A stretch of DNA of 64,000 nt from Chionoecetes opilio. Taxonomy: Eukaryota > Arthropoda > Malacostraca > Decapoda > Majidae. The stretch covers positions 354,511 through 418,510 of the forward strand of contig JACEEZ010020494.1 of assembly GCA_016584305.1 (NCBI GenBank). The letters are read 5' to 3'. Below the pieces are notes generated by a model. The model was not told where the DNA came from. It saw nothing but the letters and a program-made list of their open reading frames with translations, and did no database searches. Both the position numbers and the translations under genes were made by a program. Positions 12,630-24,629 of the stretch are shown piece after piece; position 1 is the stretch's first letter; each line of letters starts with the position of its first letter.

Positions 12630-12931
12630 TTCCCGTCCATTATAAACCAATTCGGTAAAAATGGAGGAGAGTTTCACGGTCGTTTTCAGAGACACCAACT
12701 ACTTTTTTCTGGCCTGCAATAGGTGCTTGTTCTAATGGTGCTAGTTTTATTTTGCGCAAACCAAAAAAAAAAAAAAAAAAAAATAAAAAAATAAAAATAA
12801 ATAATAAAAAAATAAAAAAACCTACCTTATGTTTTAATGAAACCTAACCTAACCTACAGGTTTTAATGAAACCTAACCTAACCTTATAGGTTTTAATGAA
12901 ACCTAACCTAACCTTAATCACAAAGTATACT

Positions 12932-12972
<41 letters not shown>

Positions 12973-13115
12973 TTTGTTTGTTTGTTTGTTGGTTGCGCAA
13001 ATAAAAATATCACCATTAGAACAAGCACCTATTGTAGGCAAGAAAAAATAGTTGATGTCTCTGAAACGACCGTGAAACTCTCGTCCATTATAAACCAATT
13101 CCTCTCCCAGGAAAT
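12630..13115. repeat. Foldback element, arms about 130 bp
   Basis: The left arm (about 12,635-12,765: CGTCCATTATAAACCAATTC, a block with TTTCACGGTCGTTTTCAGAG, AATAGGTGCTTGTTCTAATG, then TTGCGCAAACC) is the inverse of the right arm (about 12,985-13,110). The loop holds poly-A, three CCTAA-bearing units and a long poly-T followed by (TTTG)n. A third, very degraded arm appears at about 14,765-14,875. Confidence 0.85.
12838..12917. repeat. Short telomere-like CCTAA tandem, three units
   Basis: Three copies of a unit TTTTAATGAAACCTAACCTA plus a short spacer lie in the loop of the foldback. CCTAA is the complement of the arthropod telomere repeat TTAGG. Confidence 0.75.
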
Positions 13116-13602
13116 CCCCGTGTGCCTCCCCCAGGAACGGCGCGCGTCTTTCCTTCAAGACGTCTGAACTCCTCGCTCCTTTGTGCCAGGAAGCAGGACC
13201 GGTATTACCAAAACTTAATCATAGCTATGACATAAATGTATCATTACTCTTGAATATCATACATTTTTATCATACGCCATTTATCATAAGTTTGGAATCT
13301 AGCACAATTTTCTATCATATGCGTCTGCTAAATATAGCGTCATTGTTTCTTTAAAATGGTTATATAATCAGAAAATTCATCCTTTGACCACGTTTATATG
13401 GATTGATACTTCTTCCCTTATGTTTATAAACTGTTTAGGGGAGTGACACAGAGAGTAATGTAGTAATTAAATTCCCGAAAATTTAAAGGCATCATAGATG
13501 TACCGTTGAGCAGAAATCTGTGTAAACACCGGACAGAGTTGCCAGATGGCGATGTTTTCGATCTAAAAGCCGTTTGTACAAAGTTGGTGAGGAACAATAT
13601 GC
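13116..13602. other. No gene seen; base quality good here
   Basis: AT-rich single-copy-looking sequence with normal homopolymer lengths, unlike the sequence on either side. No coding or repeat structure is recognised. Confidence 0.4.
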
Positions 13603-13996
13603 CCTCACACGGTCAAACCGGTATTTCCTAATCAGCTGTGCAATCACCTCAGCTCACTCAACACATCCCTATGTGGGCGAATATTCCTTCACTGAGGCTG
13701 TTATTGTGTTTTCGGCCCTGTTGACAGTAGGAAAGTTTATCATAGTCGCGGGGCCGGTTATCATAGTCGCGCTAGAACTGGGTGAACCCACTCTTAGCCC
13801 CACACGGTCTACTCGGTATTTCCTAATCAGCTCTGCAAACACTCACTCACTCAACACCCTCCCTATGTGGGCGAATAGTCCTTCACTGAGGCTGTTTTTG
13901 GTCTCGGTCCTGTTTTTACAGCTGGAAAGCTTATCATAGTCGCGGGGCCGTTATCATAGTCGCGCTAGAAACTCGGTGAACCCCCCTCTTAGCCTC
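13603..13996. repeat. Tandem duplication, two units of about 197 bp
   Basis: Both units contain CGGTATTTCCTAATCAGCT, CCCTATGTGGGCGAATA, CCTTCACTGAGGCTG and a double TTATCATAGTCGCG, and close with a GGTGAACC-CTCTTAGCC block. An open frame of 121 codons (13,574-13,939) spans the duplication, but it resembles nothing known and is not called a gene. Confidence 0.8.
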
Positions 13997-14392
13997 GCGC
14001 GCGGTTTGTGATAGTCCCCCCCCCCAATTTATGATATTCGCCAGCCAGTTGTGACTATAATGGGCCATTTTGTCCAGCTATGATATACGTTCTTAACTAT
14101 GATCGCTTTGGTAATACCGGTACAGGCACCCACTGTCAGTCCTTCTCGCCCCCCCCCTTCCCCCCGGCATCACCACCCGAACCTACCCACCCGCACTTCA
14201 AGGTTGCCCTACCAACACCACCTCACTACCTGGTCTTTGTGCCAGCCAGGGCAGAGATGCTCGAAAGAGTTACGGGCCCGTTAAGTACTCCCCTAAGGGA
14301 CTTACCTCGTACGCCTCTAAGGGAGAAAGTTCAAAACCATTTTTTTACTTGCTAACGGGACCGCGAGGTAAGGTGGTCGGGAGCACCCTTAA

Positions 14393-17300
14393 CAAACTAA
14401 AGGCGGCTCAACTAGCACTTTTTCCGTCTAGTTTTTTCAAGCGACTTTCTACAAAAATAAAAATTTTTGACTGCAAAGTCAGCAAAACCGTCACACACAC
14501 AGAATCGTTTGCCTGCATCACCAGTCAGCTGGTCGACGAAAAAAACATGGTTCTTTTGGGTTTGTGGTTTAAAAACCACTTTGTGGTTAAGATTATGTTC
14601 ATTAAAACCTTAATTTTTAGGGTTAAATTTTTCTTTAAAAACCTATAAGGTTGGTTGGGTTATTAAAATTTTGGTTGGGCCTTAGGTTTTTAAAAATAAT
14701 AAAGGAAAGGGTTTTTGGTTTTAATTTTTTTTTATTTATTTTTTGATTTTTTTTGTTTTTCTTTGCGCAAAAAAAAACTATCTCCATTACAACACGCCCC
14801 TTTTTGTGGGCCAAGAAAAAAAAAGGTTTTTGCCCTCTGAAAACGCCCCGCGAAACTCCCCGCCCAAAATTACCGAAGGGTTAAAATTTAAAGTGCCTTG
14901 TAAGTTTTAAGTTGTAGTAGAAAACAATTTTTTCATGAATCAAAAAAAAAGAACCCTAAAAGGCTTGGGGGAGCCCCCCCAAAACTTCTGCGGTTTAAAT
15001 GCCCCCAAAAAACATATTTTACCGAAAAAAGGAAAGTGGGTACTTATTATTTTTGCCGTTTCTTTAGCTGTGTTTTTCCTGTGACTGTAGTTTGTTTTTT
15101 GTGCAAGGGAATTTTCTAAATTCAGATAAGGATTTTTGGGTTTTGGTTGGGGTTGGGAAAGGAATTCATGATTCTTAAAAACCACTGGTGTCTGGTGAGT
15201 TCAAAGGGGGTAAAAAAACCTTTTCCCCCACACCCCTGGGCATTCAGGGGGTTCTTACACCATGTTTTTCCCAGGGGTTTTGTCTGGTGAGGCCCACTTT
15301 TTGTGTAAATCTTTTCCCACATCAAAACATTCAAAAAATTCTTAAAAAACCACTGGGTGCCGGGTGTGGGGGGAGGTGCCCCCATAGTGGGCAAATTTTT
15401 TCCCCATTAAAAAAATTCATAATTTTTAACACCAGGGTGTGTCAGGGTGTGTAGGGTTGGGGGCCCATTGAGCAAATCTTTTCCCACACTCTAAAAAAAA
15501 TTCAAAATTTTTTAACCCCCACTGTGTGTCGGGGGTGTGTGAGGTAAGGTCCTCTTTGTAGTAAATCTTTTCCCAAACTCTAGGCATTCAGATTTTTAAC
15601 ACCACTGTGTGTGGGGGGTGTGTCTGGTGAGGTCACTCTTTGTAGTAAATTTTTTCCCACATTTAAAACATTCCAAAATTTTTAAACACCCTGGTGCCCA
15701 GGGTGGGGTTGGTGGTGGGGGTCACTCTTTGTAAATTTTTTTCCCCCACCCCTAAACTTTCAAAATTTTTAAACACCACTGGGGGTGTCAGGGTTGTGGG
15801 TGAGGGGAAACCCATTTAGAAAAATTTTTTCCCCCCAAACCACTCAAAAATTTTCAAAATTCTTAAAACCACCAAGGTGTGTCATGGTTTGTGAGGTGAG
15901 GCCCACTCTTTGTAGAAAAAATTTTTTTCCTTTACACTCTAGGCTTTCATGTTTCAAACCCAAACTGTGTGTCAGGGTGTTTTTTGGGGTGAGCGGGACT
16001 CTTTTTTTAGCAAATCTTGCCCCAAACCTCAAAACTTCAAAATTTCAAACCCCAAATGTGGGGTCGGGGTGTGTGTGGTGAGGTAAACCCATTGTAGCAA
16101 ATTTTTCCCCCCACTCAAACTTCATAATTTTTTTAAAACACCACTGTGGCCCAGGGTGTTAGGGTGGGGTTTGCCCAATTGTACAAATTTTTTTCCCACA
16201 CTCAAAACTTTCATAATTCTTAACACCACTGGGGTGTCAGGGTGTGGCGGTGAGGTAAACCCTTTGGGTAGCAAATTTTTCCCCAACACTCAAAACCATT
16301 TCATAATTTTTAAAAACCCACTGGGGGTTCGGGGGGGTTGTTTTTCGGTGAGTTGCCCTTTGTAGTAAATTTTTTTCCCACACTTTTAAATATTCAAAAT
16401 TTTCTCAACACCCCTGTGGCCGGGGTGATTTTCAGAAAAGGGGTAAAAAAACCTTTTTCCCACACTCGGGCATTCAGGGTTTCTTAACACCACGGTCTGC
16501 CCGGGTTGTGTCTGGTGGGGTTCACTTTTTGGGTAGAAAATCTTTTCCCACATTTTCAAAAACTTCAAAATTTCTTAAAACCACTGTGTTTTCAGGGTGT
16601 GTGGTGAGGTCACTCTATGTAGAAAATTTTTTTTCCCACACCAAAAACATTCAAATTTTAAAAACCACTTTGTTGTCAGGGTGGGGTGGGGTTTGAGGCC
16701 CTTTTGTAGAAAATTTTTTCCCCCACCTCTAAAACTTTCAAAAATTTCTTAACAACCACTGTGTGTCAGGGTGTGTGTGGTGGGGGGTAAACCCCATTGT
16801 GGGCAAATCTTTTCCCCACATCTAAACATTCAAATTCAAAACCCCACTGTTTTTCCCAGGGTGTGTAGGTGAGGTGACCCATTTAGCAAATTTTTCCCAC
16901 ACTTAAACTTTAAATTTTTTTAACACCACTGTGTGCAGGGTTTTTGTGTGGTGGGGTTAACTTTTGTAGAAAATCTTTTCCCACATTTCAAAAACATTCA
17001 TAATTTTAACCCCACTGTTGTAAAGGGTTGTTTTCCCGGTGATTTGACCTTTTTAAAAAGAAATTTTTTTAAAATGGGTTAAGCAGAGCCCGGGTTGGCT
17101 TTTAATATAGAACCGGCTTTTAAATAAATCTACATGTCCCAATACATTTGAAATTTTTAATACTTCAAAAACGTATTAAATTTAAAATTTGAAAAAAACT
17201 TACTGATTTATATCGAAATTTTTAAAAGAAATCACATGGTTTTTTGTTTTGGACTAAAAAATTTGGATTTCCCCAAACTTTGCAACAAAGACGTAAAGGG

Positions 17301-17420
17301 GCGATGCCTCAGACTGACTGAGGGCAGATGGCCCAACTAGCCCAGAGCGAAAAAAAAACTATTTCCGGGAAGGACGAAGTTCGACAAACCCTAGAGGGGA
17401 AAAAGTGCTATTTGGGGACG
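14393..17420. mobile_element. Probable 3-kb insertion carrying a satellite array
   Basis: Inferred from comparison with the uninterrupted sister at 42.77-44.07 kb. The sister motif GCACCCTTAA occurs on both sides (14,382-14,392 and, mis-spelled, about 17,421-17,431), as a target duplication would. Just inside, the left CTAGCACTTTTTCC matches the inverse of the right GGGGAAAAAGTGCTA, suggesting inverted ends. Base noise keeps this tentative. Confidence 0.4.
15186..17050. repeat. Minisatellite, unit about 85 bp, about 22 copies
   Basis: The unit contains GTAAATCTTTTCCCACAC, a CTAAAACATTCAAAATTC-like block, TTAACACCACTGTGTGTCAG and GGTGTGTGTGGTGAGGTCAC. Spacing near 15,470, 15,558, 15,641 and 15,727 is 83-88 bp. 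Frames through it are shadows. Confidence 0.85.
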
Positions 17421-18719
17421 CCCCTTAAGGGAGTGAAATTTGAAGTGGCTAGAGTAAACAAAAAATAAATTAAAAGTTTTTATCCCTATAAAATTTTTAT
17501 GTTTTTTTTGTGTTTTTAAAAAGAGCCTTTTCAGGGCCTTGCCTTTTTGGGAAAATTGATGTTTTTATTTTTTGCTTCATTGCCCTCCATATATTCATTT
17601 TTAAAAAACAATACCTATAGTACTTGTAAAAAATTTCCCATTTTCGGGGCCCAAACCTATATAAAAAAATATTATGGGTTTCAACTTCTTGAATCAAAAC
17701 TTTATATTTTCTCATACACTTTTGGGCAGCAAATAATGCGGGGGTGGGGGTTTGGTATCAAATTTTGGGGAGGTACTAGTAAAAAACGAAACGTATTACA
17801 CACAAGAAAGGGAAAATTATTATAAATTTATATTTCCCTTGCACACAATTGCACTTTTGTCCCCAGGAGGTTTTTTAGCCCCCCCGTGTTTTTCTTGTCT
17901 GACCAAAAGGGACGAACGCGCAGTTTTTGTCCCCCATAACAGAGTAACCCCCGGGGCCAAAGGGAAATAGGCTTTACTCGGCGCGGGCCCGGGCAGGGGT
18001 CTATAATACAAATTTTGGGGGGCACGCGAGACCAAAACCTAAAATCAGGCATAAGGGGGTTAAAACCCTGGGTACGTCTCTGTAGAAATCAGGGGAAATT
18101 TTTACGCTGAAAGGCTAATGTGGCAGTAGGTATTATCGAAACTTCGGGGCGATAGTGAGCAAAAAAAAATGGGGTAGTTTTTTGGTTTAAAGGTTTTTTG
18201 TTTAGGTCGGGTTTTAGGTTAGGTAAGGTTTATGATGGGTTTGTGTTAAATTTGTTTAGGGGAATTTGGGTTTAAAATAACCCGTCCGGGGGACTTTTTC
18301 CAAAAAGAGGCCGGTTTTTTAAGCATAAAAAGCGCTTTTTGAAGTCTCTTTAAATTTTTTTATCGGGCCCCCTGACAGCTGAGAGCATGATGTTTTGGTT
18401 AAAAAGGGGGCGCTGCTCGTGTTTGGGTTAGCAAAATTTTTCCCACAAAATTTCCCTAGAAACCCCTATTTTTCCCCACCCAAGGCACCGATAACCGTAC
18501 GGGAGTGAGGGCTGGGTCGAGCTTTCTCCTCGGGGCCCCCCCCGGGTAAGGTTATTGTAGCCAAAACACCGTAATTTGCCCTTACCGGGGAATTTTCGAG
18601 CCCCCCCTGCCCAGAAACCTCACCCACGCGGCATTTCCCCCCGCTCCCAGCCCTCCCACCAGACACACGAAAAACCCCACCAAAATGCCTCCCCCCCACC
18701 CCCACTACCTCCCAAAAAC

Positions 18720-19800
18720 TTTATTTTTAGTGGTTGACTTTTAAAATATACCTTAAAACACTTTTGGGAAAGACATAGCCGAAAATTTCATAAAAATATA
18801 TTCCCCAATAAAAAAATACGGAAATTACTTGCTTATTTCTGGGGGGGAAATCTCTGTTTTTTAAAGTATCGTCCAAAACCAAAAGAACCCCGTATACCCC
18901 GGGGCTGTTCACGGGGACAATGTTTTGGGAAATTTCGGGGGTCTGGGGCCTGCGGGGGCTCCCGACAAAGGAAAAAATATAGGGTCTATGGACTATCATA
19001 TGATGGTTTTTTCATTTTATATGATATACTGCAATCTTTCGTAAATGTTTTTTCTGTAATATTATCAAAAAAAAAACAGTAAAAAAAACGCTAAAGAAAT
19101 CCCTTACGAGACTTGAAGAAATAAAGCATGGAAATTAAATTCACTTAAAATCTTCGCCATTTTAAAAATTTTCGAAGGGCAACTTTTTTCATGAAGGGTA
19201 TCAATAGAAGGGGCAATTTTATTTGCTTTCCCAAATTTCAATTTTTTCGTTTTTCTGATAAATGAAATTTGAACCTGCTTTAAATTTCGTCAAATAAAAA
19301 AAATAAAAATATCAATTTGGGGAATTTTCCCGTTGATGATGTTATTTATTTTTCTTTTTTTTATATTTCCCTTTTCTGATAAATGGAAATTTGTTTCCCG
19401 TATAAATTAGCGTTGGGCTAAATAAAAAAACCTCTCAACGGGAAAAATTTCCCGATTGATGTTTTTTTTTTATTTAGTTTTAAAGTTTTAATTTTTGCAT
19501 GGTTCTAAAATTCCCTTTTTGGATAACGGGAAAAATAAAAAATGGGAAAACTAATTTAAAAATTGGGGCTTTTGATAACCCCTTTTGAAAAAAAGTTGAA
19601 AATTTGCAAAGTTTTTAAAAGGGGAAGAGGGTTTAAAATGAATATTAAGTTTGCATATTTTTTCAGATCTCGTTTAAAGGAATTTTTTTTACCGGGTTTT
19701 TTTCTGTTTTTTTTTTTGAAAAATTTATAGAAAAAAAAAAACATTTACGAAGATTTCAGTATAAACCTATATACTGAAAACCAGTCATAAAGATCCGTAA
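18720..19800. repeat. Degraded copy of the 30.3-31.2 kb palindromic family
   Basis: Begins like 30,330-30,400 (GACATAGCCGAAAATTTCAT), then follows the palindrome: TTTCGTAAATGTTTTT, an AACAGTAAAA block, CTAAAGAAAT, CTTCGCCATTT, CCCGTTGATGATGTTATTTA near the centre, and a mirrored second half ending ACATTTACGAAGATT at about 19,742. Homopolymer errors are dense. Confidence 0.75.
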
Positions 19801-20236
19801 AAATAATATATATGAATCCGAGCGGGCCCTCCCGACTTCAGGCCCCTTGGGGCGAAAAGGGCCCATATTTTCCCTGCACAGTCCCGGTTTTACAAATGGT
19901 TTTAAAGGGCCAAAACCCATTTTTTTTTCATAAAAAGTTGAAAGTTTATTCAAAAAAACCTAATTTTACAAAAAATAAATTTTAAAATCCACGGGCCCTT
20001 TTTTTCCCTAAAAAACCCCGACTTTGTAAAAAGGCTGGGAAATTTTTTTTTCATCCTGTCAACAGGGGCCCCCGAAAAATTTTGATGGGCTTCACTGAAG
20101 GTGTTCACCCGGGGGAAGAGAGAGAGAAAGGAGAGAGAAGAGAAGGGGGAGAGAGAGAGAGAAAAGGAGAGGAGGAGAGGGATGGATGGATGGATGGATG
20201 CCCGGAGTCCTAAAATCTGTAAATTTTTCACTCTAC
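19801..20236. other. No gene; purine-rich (GA)n and (GGAT)n at 20,113-20,199
   Basis: Noisy sequence. The only clear structure is a GA/GGA-rich stretch that ends in five GGAT units. Confidence 0.5.
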
Positions 20237-21690
20237 TTAATTTCCCCCCCCCCCAACCCAAAATCCCAAAAAACCCCCCCCAATCCCCCTGTTTCCTCCC
20301 ACATCCCCACTTTCCCAAAAACCCCTCCCCCCCCCCCCAACCCCAAACCCCCAAAACCCAACCCCCTTCCAACCCCCTTTAAACCCGTTCCAACAAAAAC
20401 CCTCCCCTTCCACCATCTCCAACACCCATTCCCCTTTTCCCCCACCACCAACATCCACCCCCCTTTTCCCCCAAATAAAATTCCCCTCCCCTTCCCCAAC
20501 CACCAAACCAAACCCCTCCCCTTCCCCCCCCTTTTCCCCAAAATCCACCCCTTCCCCCACCACCAACATTTCCCCCACCAACCTCAAAAACCCCCCTTTC
20601 CCCCCCCACTAACTTCCCCTCCTTTCCCCCAAACCCCCAAACCCCCCCCTTCCCCCCCCCCATCTCCAAACCCCCAAACCCCTTCCCCCCTTTCCCCCAC
20701 CACCAACAACCCCCCCCTTCCCCCCCCAACCCCCCCCCCCCCAACTCCCATCCCCTTCCCCCAAACCCCCAAAAACCCATCCCCTTCCCCCTCTCCAAAA
20801 CATCCCCTCCCCCTTTTTCCCCCCAAACCCAAAATTACCCCCTCCCCCACCCCCCAAAACCCAACCCCCTTCCCCCCCCACTAAAATCCCATCCCCCCTT
20901 TTTCCCAAAACCCAAACCCAAAAATTATTTTCCCCTTTCCCCCAAACCCCCCAACACCCCCCACTTTCCCCCAACCACCAAAAACCCAACCCCTTTCCCC
21001 CACCACTAACTCCTCCCCCTTCCCCCAACCCACCAACACCCATCCCCCTTTCCCCCAAAAACCAACAAACCCCCCCCCAAAACCCCAAAACCCCCCCCCT
21101 TTCCCCCAACCCCCAAAAAACCCCCCCCCCCAAAACCCATCCCCCTTTCCCCAAAAAACCCAAACCCCCTTTCCCCAAAACCCCCATTCCCCCCCCCCTT
21201 CCCCCACCCCCAACATCCACCCACTTCCCAACCACCAAAAACCCATCCCCCCTTTCCCCCAAACCCCAACCCCCCCCCCCCCTTCCCCAAAACCCCCAAA
21301 ATCCCCCCCCCTTCCCCACCACCAACACCCACCCCCCCTTTTCCCCCAAACCAACCAAAAACCCATCCCCCCTTTCCCCCCCCAAACCCCCCACCCACCC
21401 CCTTCCCCAACCCCCAACATTTCCAACCCCCTTTTTCCCCCCAAAACCCAAAACCCCCCCCTTCCCCCCAACCCCCAACCCCCCCCCAACCCCAACCCCT
21501 TTCCCCAAACCCCCAAAAACCCATCCCCTTTTCCCCAACCCCCAAACCCCCCCACCCCCCCTTCTCCAACCACCAACATCCACCCACTTCCCCCCCCAAA
21601 CCCCCAAAAACCCCCCCCTTCCCCCAAACCCCCCAACCCCTCCACCCCCCTTTACCCCCCCCAGTTTTTTTCCCCACCTTCACCCCCAAA
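20237..21690. repeat. C-rich tract, almost free of G on the plus strand
   Basis: About 1.45 kb built of variants of CCCCTTCCCCCAAACCCCC and AAAACCCATCCCC, in irregular units of about 28-37 bp. The minus strand is a matching G-rich strand with many GGGG runs. The long glycine-rich minus-strand frames and proline-rich plus-strand frames are artefacts of composition. Confidence 0.9.
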
Positions 21691-22599
21691 CCCCCAACGT
21701 CCGTCTGACGCACAAACTTTTTTTTTTCACATTTTTTTGCCTATTTGGGCCTGATCGGTGCAAAACTTCTCTGGAAAGGCCCCCAAAAATTTCTTGCTGC
21801 ACCCATCAAAAGGGTGTGTGGATACCAACCATATCGCAAAAAAAAATCTACGGAAACCCCCCCAAATTCTTCAAGTACTTTTTATTTCCTCCGCTAACAA
21901 AAATTTGGGGGGGTTATGTTTTCCCCCCCGATTTTGTCTGTCTGTCTGTCTGTTTTTTTTAGGGGTACAGGATTTTTCGGAAAAGTTTCCAATAGATTTG
22001 GCCCCCAATCATATACCAAGTCTATTTGGGGATAAGGAAGAACTGAAATTTTAAAATTTTGGAGAAATTTTATGACAACGTTTTTCCATAGCAACCAAAT
22101 TTAAATATTCGGGGGGAGGGGTTTAAAGCGCCCCCTACTGAAGGGCCCCCCCCCCCGTTTTCTCTTGTTTTACGTCTTTTTTGGATTACGCGGGAAAAAG
22201 AGGAGAAAACCCTTTAGACGTCACCGAACCCTGGCCATGTTTTTCCAGTTTCCAGCAGCGTTTTTGAAGGGCGGGGAATTTTCAGATTTTTTTTGGGGGA
22301 TTTTTAAAGGGCCAGAAAGGGGTGATCCCAAAAAGGAGGGCCACCCAAATTAAAACACAAAAACCCTTTGGGGTAAAAAAAAACATTTATTTTAAGGGCC
22401 CGGGAGGAGGGGAAAAAAGAAAAGTATTAAAAAAGTGAATTTGGGGAAAAACATGAAAAATTAAAATCCCAGTTTCTAAGAACAATTTTGAGGGTTAAAA
22501 GTAAACAGAAAAGGCGAAAAGGGGGCCCAAAGGGGTTTCTATAGGTATATAAAAAAAAGTCAAGGGAATTAGTTGGGCCGTTAAGGTCCCGGAAAAGGG
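21691..22599. other. Noisy sequence, no gene recognised
   Basis: Contains (TCTG)n at 21,937-21,952. A short frame at 21,758-22,054 resembles nothing known. Confidence 0.4.
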
Positions 22600-24440
22600 G
22601 GAGGTCTTAAATACGGATGAGGATATGTTTTAGGGGTCTAAAAGATTATTTCCTAAGTGTTTTTTCGGAGGGGGGTACACAGACATACCTGAAAGTGAAC
22701 AGATGGTTTAAAAAGGGAAACGATGAGGGGGAAACTCAAAAGATTTGGAAAAACTAAAAGGGAAAAGGTGGAGGAGGGTATAGAAAAAAGGGAAAAAAAT
22801 TTTAAAAACGCCCCGGGCCGATGAAAGTTATCCCAGGGGATTAAAGGAAAGCAAGGAAATTTTTTAGTGGGGCGTTAGTGCACATTTTTTTTTTTTTTGG
22901 AAATCGGTTGAGATAGGCCATGTCCCCTTATTTGGAGGGAAAAGGGGAAAGGGTTTTTTCCCATATTTAAAAAAGGGAGACAGGAAAGGGCTAAAGTAAA
23001 AATTAAACAACCCCTAAGTCTAAAAAATCAGTGGTGGGGAAAAATTAATTTGGGAAATTTTTTTTCAAAAAAAAATTAGAGAGCACTTAGATAACATAGT
23101 TTTTATCAAGGGGTTCACAAAGGAAAAACAAAACCCAAAGGTTTGGTAATTTTCCCCAACCAATTTATTTAGTTTTTTTTAGGAAAGGGTTTTTGAACGG
23201 GGGAGATAATGATAAGGATTAAAGTATAAATAAACTGGACCTTATTAAAGGGATTTGACAAAAATACCCCCAGACGACTCTTAAAAAGGTTTTGGACCAT
23301 GGTATGAGGGAAAAAGGGTTTTCATTGAATCAGAGCTTGGCCCAAGTAATAGGCAACCCAAAAGGGGTTTCAATTAAAAGGTTTTAAAAATTTTGAATGG
23401 GGGACTGGTTTTACAAAATGGAGTTCCACAAGGGTCTTTTTTTTGGGCCCATTAATTTTTGATTTTTCATTTAACGGGCTTGGGTAGTGGGGGTTAAACA
23501 GTGATACAGCCCAAATTTTCTGATGATACTAATTTGGGAGGGTTATTGGAAAACAATTTTGACGTAAAAAAATTGCAGGGGGCTTTGAAAAAACTTAAAA
23601 CGATTTGGGCAGTCAGATGGCAGATGGAATTTTAAAATTTTATAAAAGTTAAACGTTATGAATGTTGGTAGAAAAAAAACTGGAAAAAGATACACCATAA
23701 ACAAGTACCGGGTGAAAAGATCAGAAGGTGAAAAAAAATCTTGGAAATGAGGGTGAGCCCGAAACCCCCGACCTAGGGGAAAAAAAAGTATTGAGGCCAA
23801 AAAATAGAGCTAATAGAGTATTTGGATTCATTAAAACCCGAAAATGTTAAAAGTAGAAGGCAAAAGTTTTTCTAAAGCTTTTTTCGGCCCCTGTTTAGGG
23901 GCCCCACCTAGACATGCAGTTCAGTTTTGGTCTCCATTTACCGGGTGGAATAGTGTTTTTTAGAAAAAGTGCAGAAAGGATGGGCCAAAAAGTACAAGGG
24001 TGCGTAACTTTTGGTTTTTAGAAGATTTTAAGTTTTTAAAATTAAAACTCACTCCCAAAAGAAAGCAGAGGGAAGGGGCGATTTGAAAAAAGTTTTTTAA
24101 AAGGGGTAAAAAGGGGTTTTTAAAAAAGAGAGGAGGGGAAAAAATTTGAAAGGGGGTTTTTTTAACCCGGGTTTGAAAAAAGAAGTAACGGATTTAAGCT
24201 GGAAAAAATGTGATTTAGAAAAGGGAAAAATTGGGGAAAAAAGGGTTTCAAATAGGGTGGTGAAAAAAATGGGAAAGGTCCCCAGTAACAGGTATTTTGT
24301 GCTGGGGTCTTTGGGAGCTTTTAAAAGGGGAGCGGGGTAGGTTCAAAGGATGGGGGAAAGAAGTGGGTGTAGGTAGTGTTAGGTGAAGGAACTACCCCCG
24401 GGGTTTGGCCCCGCGGCCTCTTGTAGGTTTTCCTTTTTTT
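22600..24440 (+). pseudogene. CR1/jockey-like LINE ORF2, degraded, with 3' end
   Basis: Reverse transcriptase of a non-LTR retrotransposon. Landmarks in order: a KAPGPDE-like block near 22,808; PIFKKGDR near 22,960; a GKILEKI-RDKI block, then FIKGSQHGFTKGKS near 23,100-23,140; FDKVPH-like text near 23,260 and KKVLDHG near 23,285; GVPQGS near 23,427; LIFD and, near 23,520, the catalytic FADD region (frame-shifted); KCKVMNVG-like text near 23,655; RYTI-KRSEGEK near 23,690-23,735; NRANRVFGFI near 23,808. The 3' end near 24,400-24,440 has GGCCTCTTGTA and TTATGTTATTATG-type tail repeats. It is the same family as the minus-strand copy at 35.8-38.05 kb and the partial copy at the window's right end. 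The endonuclease domain was not recognised. Confidence 0.8.
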
Positions 24441-24464
24441 TCTTATGTTATTATGTTATTATTA

Positions 24465-24592
24465 AAAAAAGGCTGACTGGATGCAAAAAATGACAACATA
24501 TTGTTGATACACTCGATAATGTATCTACATAGCTCTAACTACATAAAATCAGGAATGATAAAAATTAATGGTCTGGACGATTACTTTAAGTC
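24465..24592 (+). repeat. Interspersed repeat, also at 59,830-59,945 inverted
   Basis: GGCTGACTGGATGCAAAAAA, TTGTTGATA, ATCAGGAATGAT and GGTCTGGACGATTACTTTAA recur in order, inverted, at 59,830-59,945. The final 20 bp also occurs at 61,065-61,084 next to a MITE end. No coding. Confidence 0.7.
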
Positions 24593-24629
24593 TTTAAATA
24601 CAACGATAAAACTGCAGTTTAATACAATA

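Larger units (their letters stand above)
14251..18613. mobile_element. Degraded TIR transposon, sister of the 42.77-44.07 kb element
   Basis: The left end (14,251: GGGCAGAGATGCTCGAAAGA) equals the left end at 42,769. The right end (about 18,585-18,613: TTTTCGAGC, C run, CTGCCC) corresponds to the right end at 44,050-44,066. The interior from about 17,425 to 18,600 follows 42,930-44,066 block by block with inflated homopolymers. The gap between the two homologous parts is filled by an insertion (next entry). Confidence 0.65.

Noticed and set aside
13574..13939. 121-codon frame
   Set aside because: Covers a tandem duplication in a non-coding-looking region; no similarity and no conserved motif.
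15186..17050. CRISPR-like array of regular repeats
   Set aside because: Repeats are directly tandem without unique spacers, and the genome is eukaryotic.
20186..21713. Glycine-rich minus-strand frames of up to 332 codons and a proline-rich plus-strand frame
   Set aside because: Produced by a nearly G-free C-rich tract; three overlapping frames are open at once.
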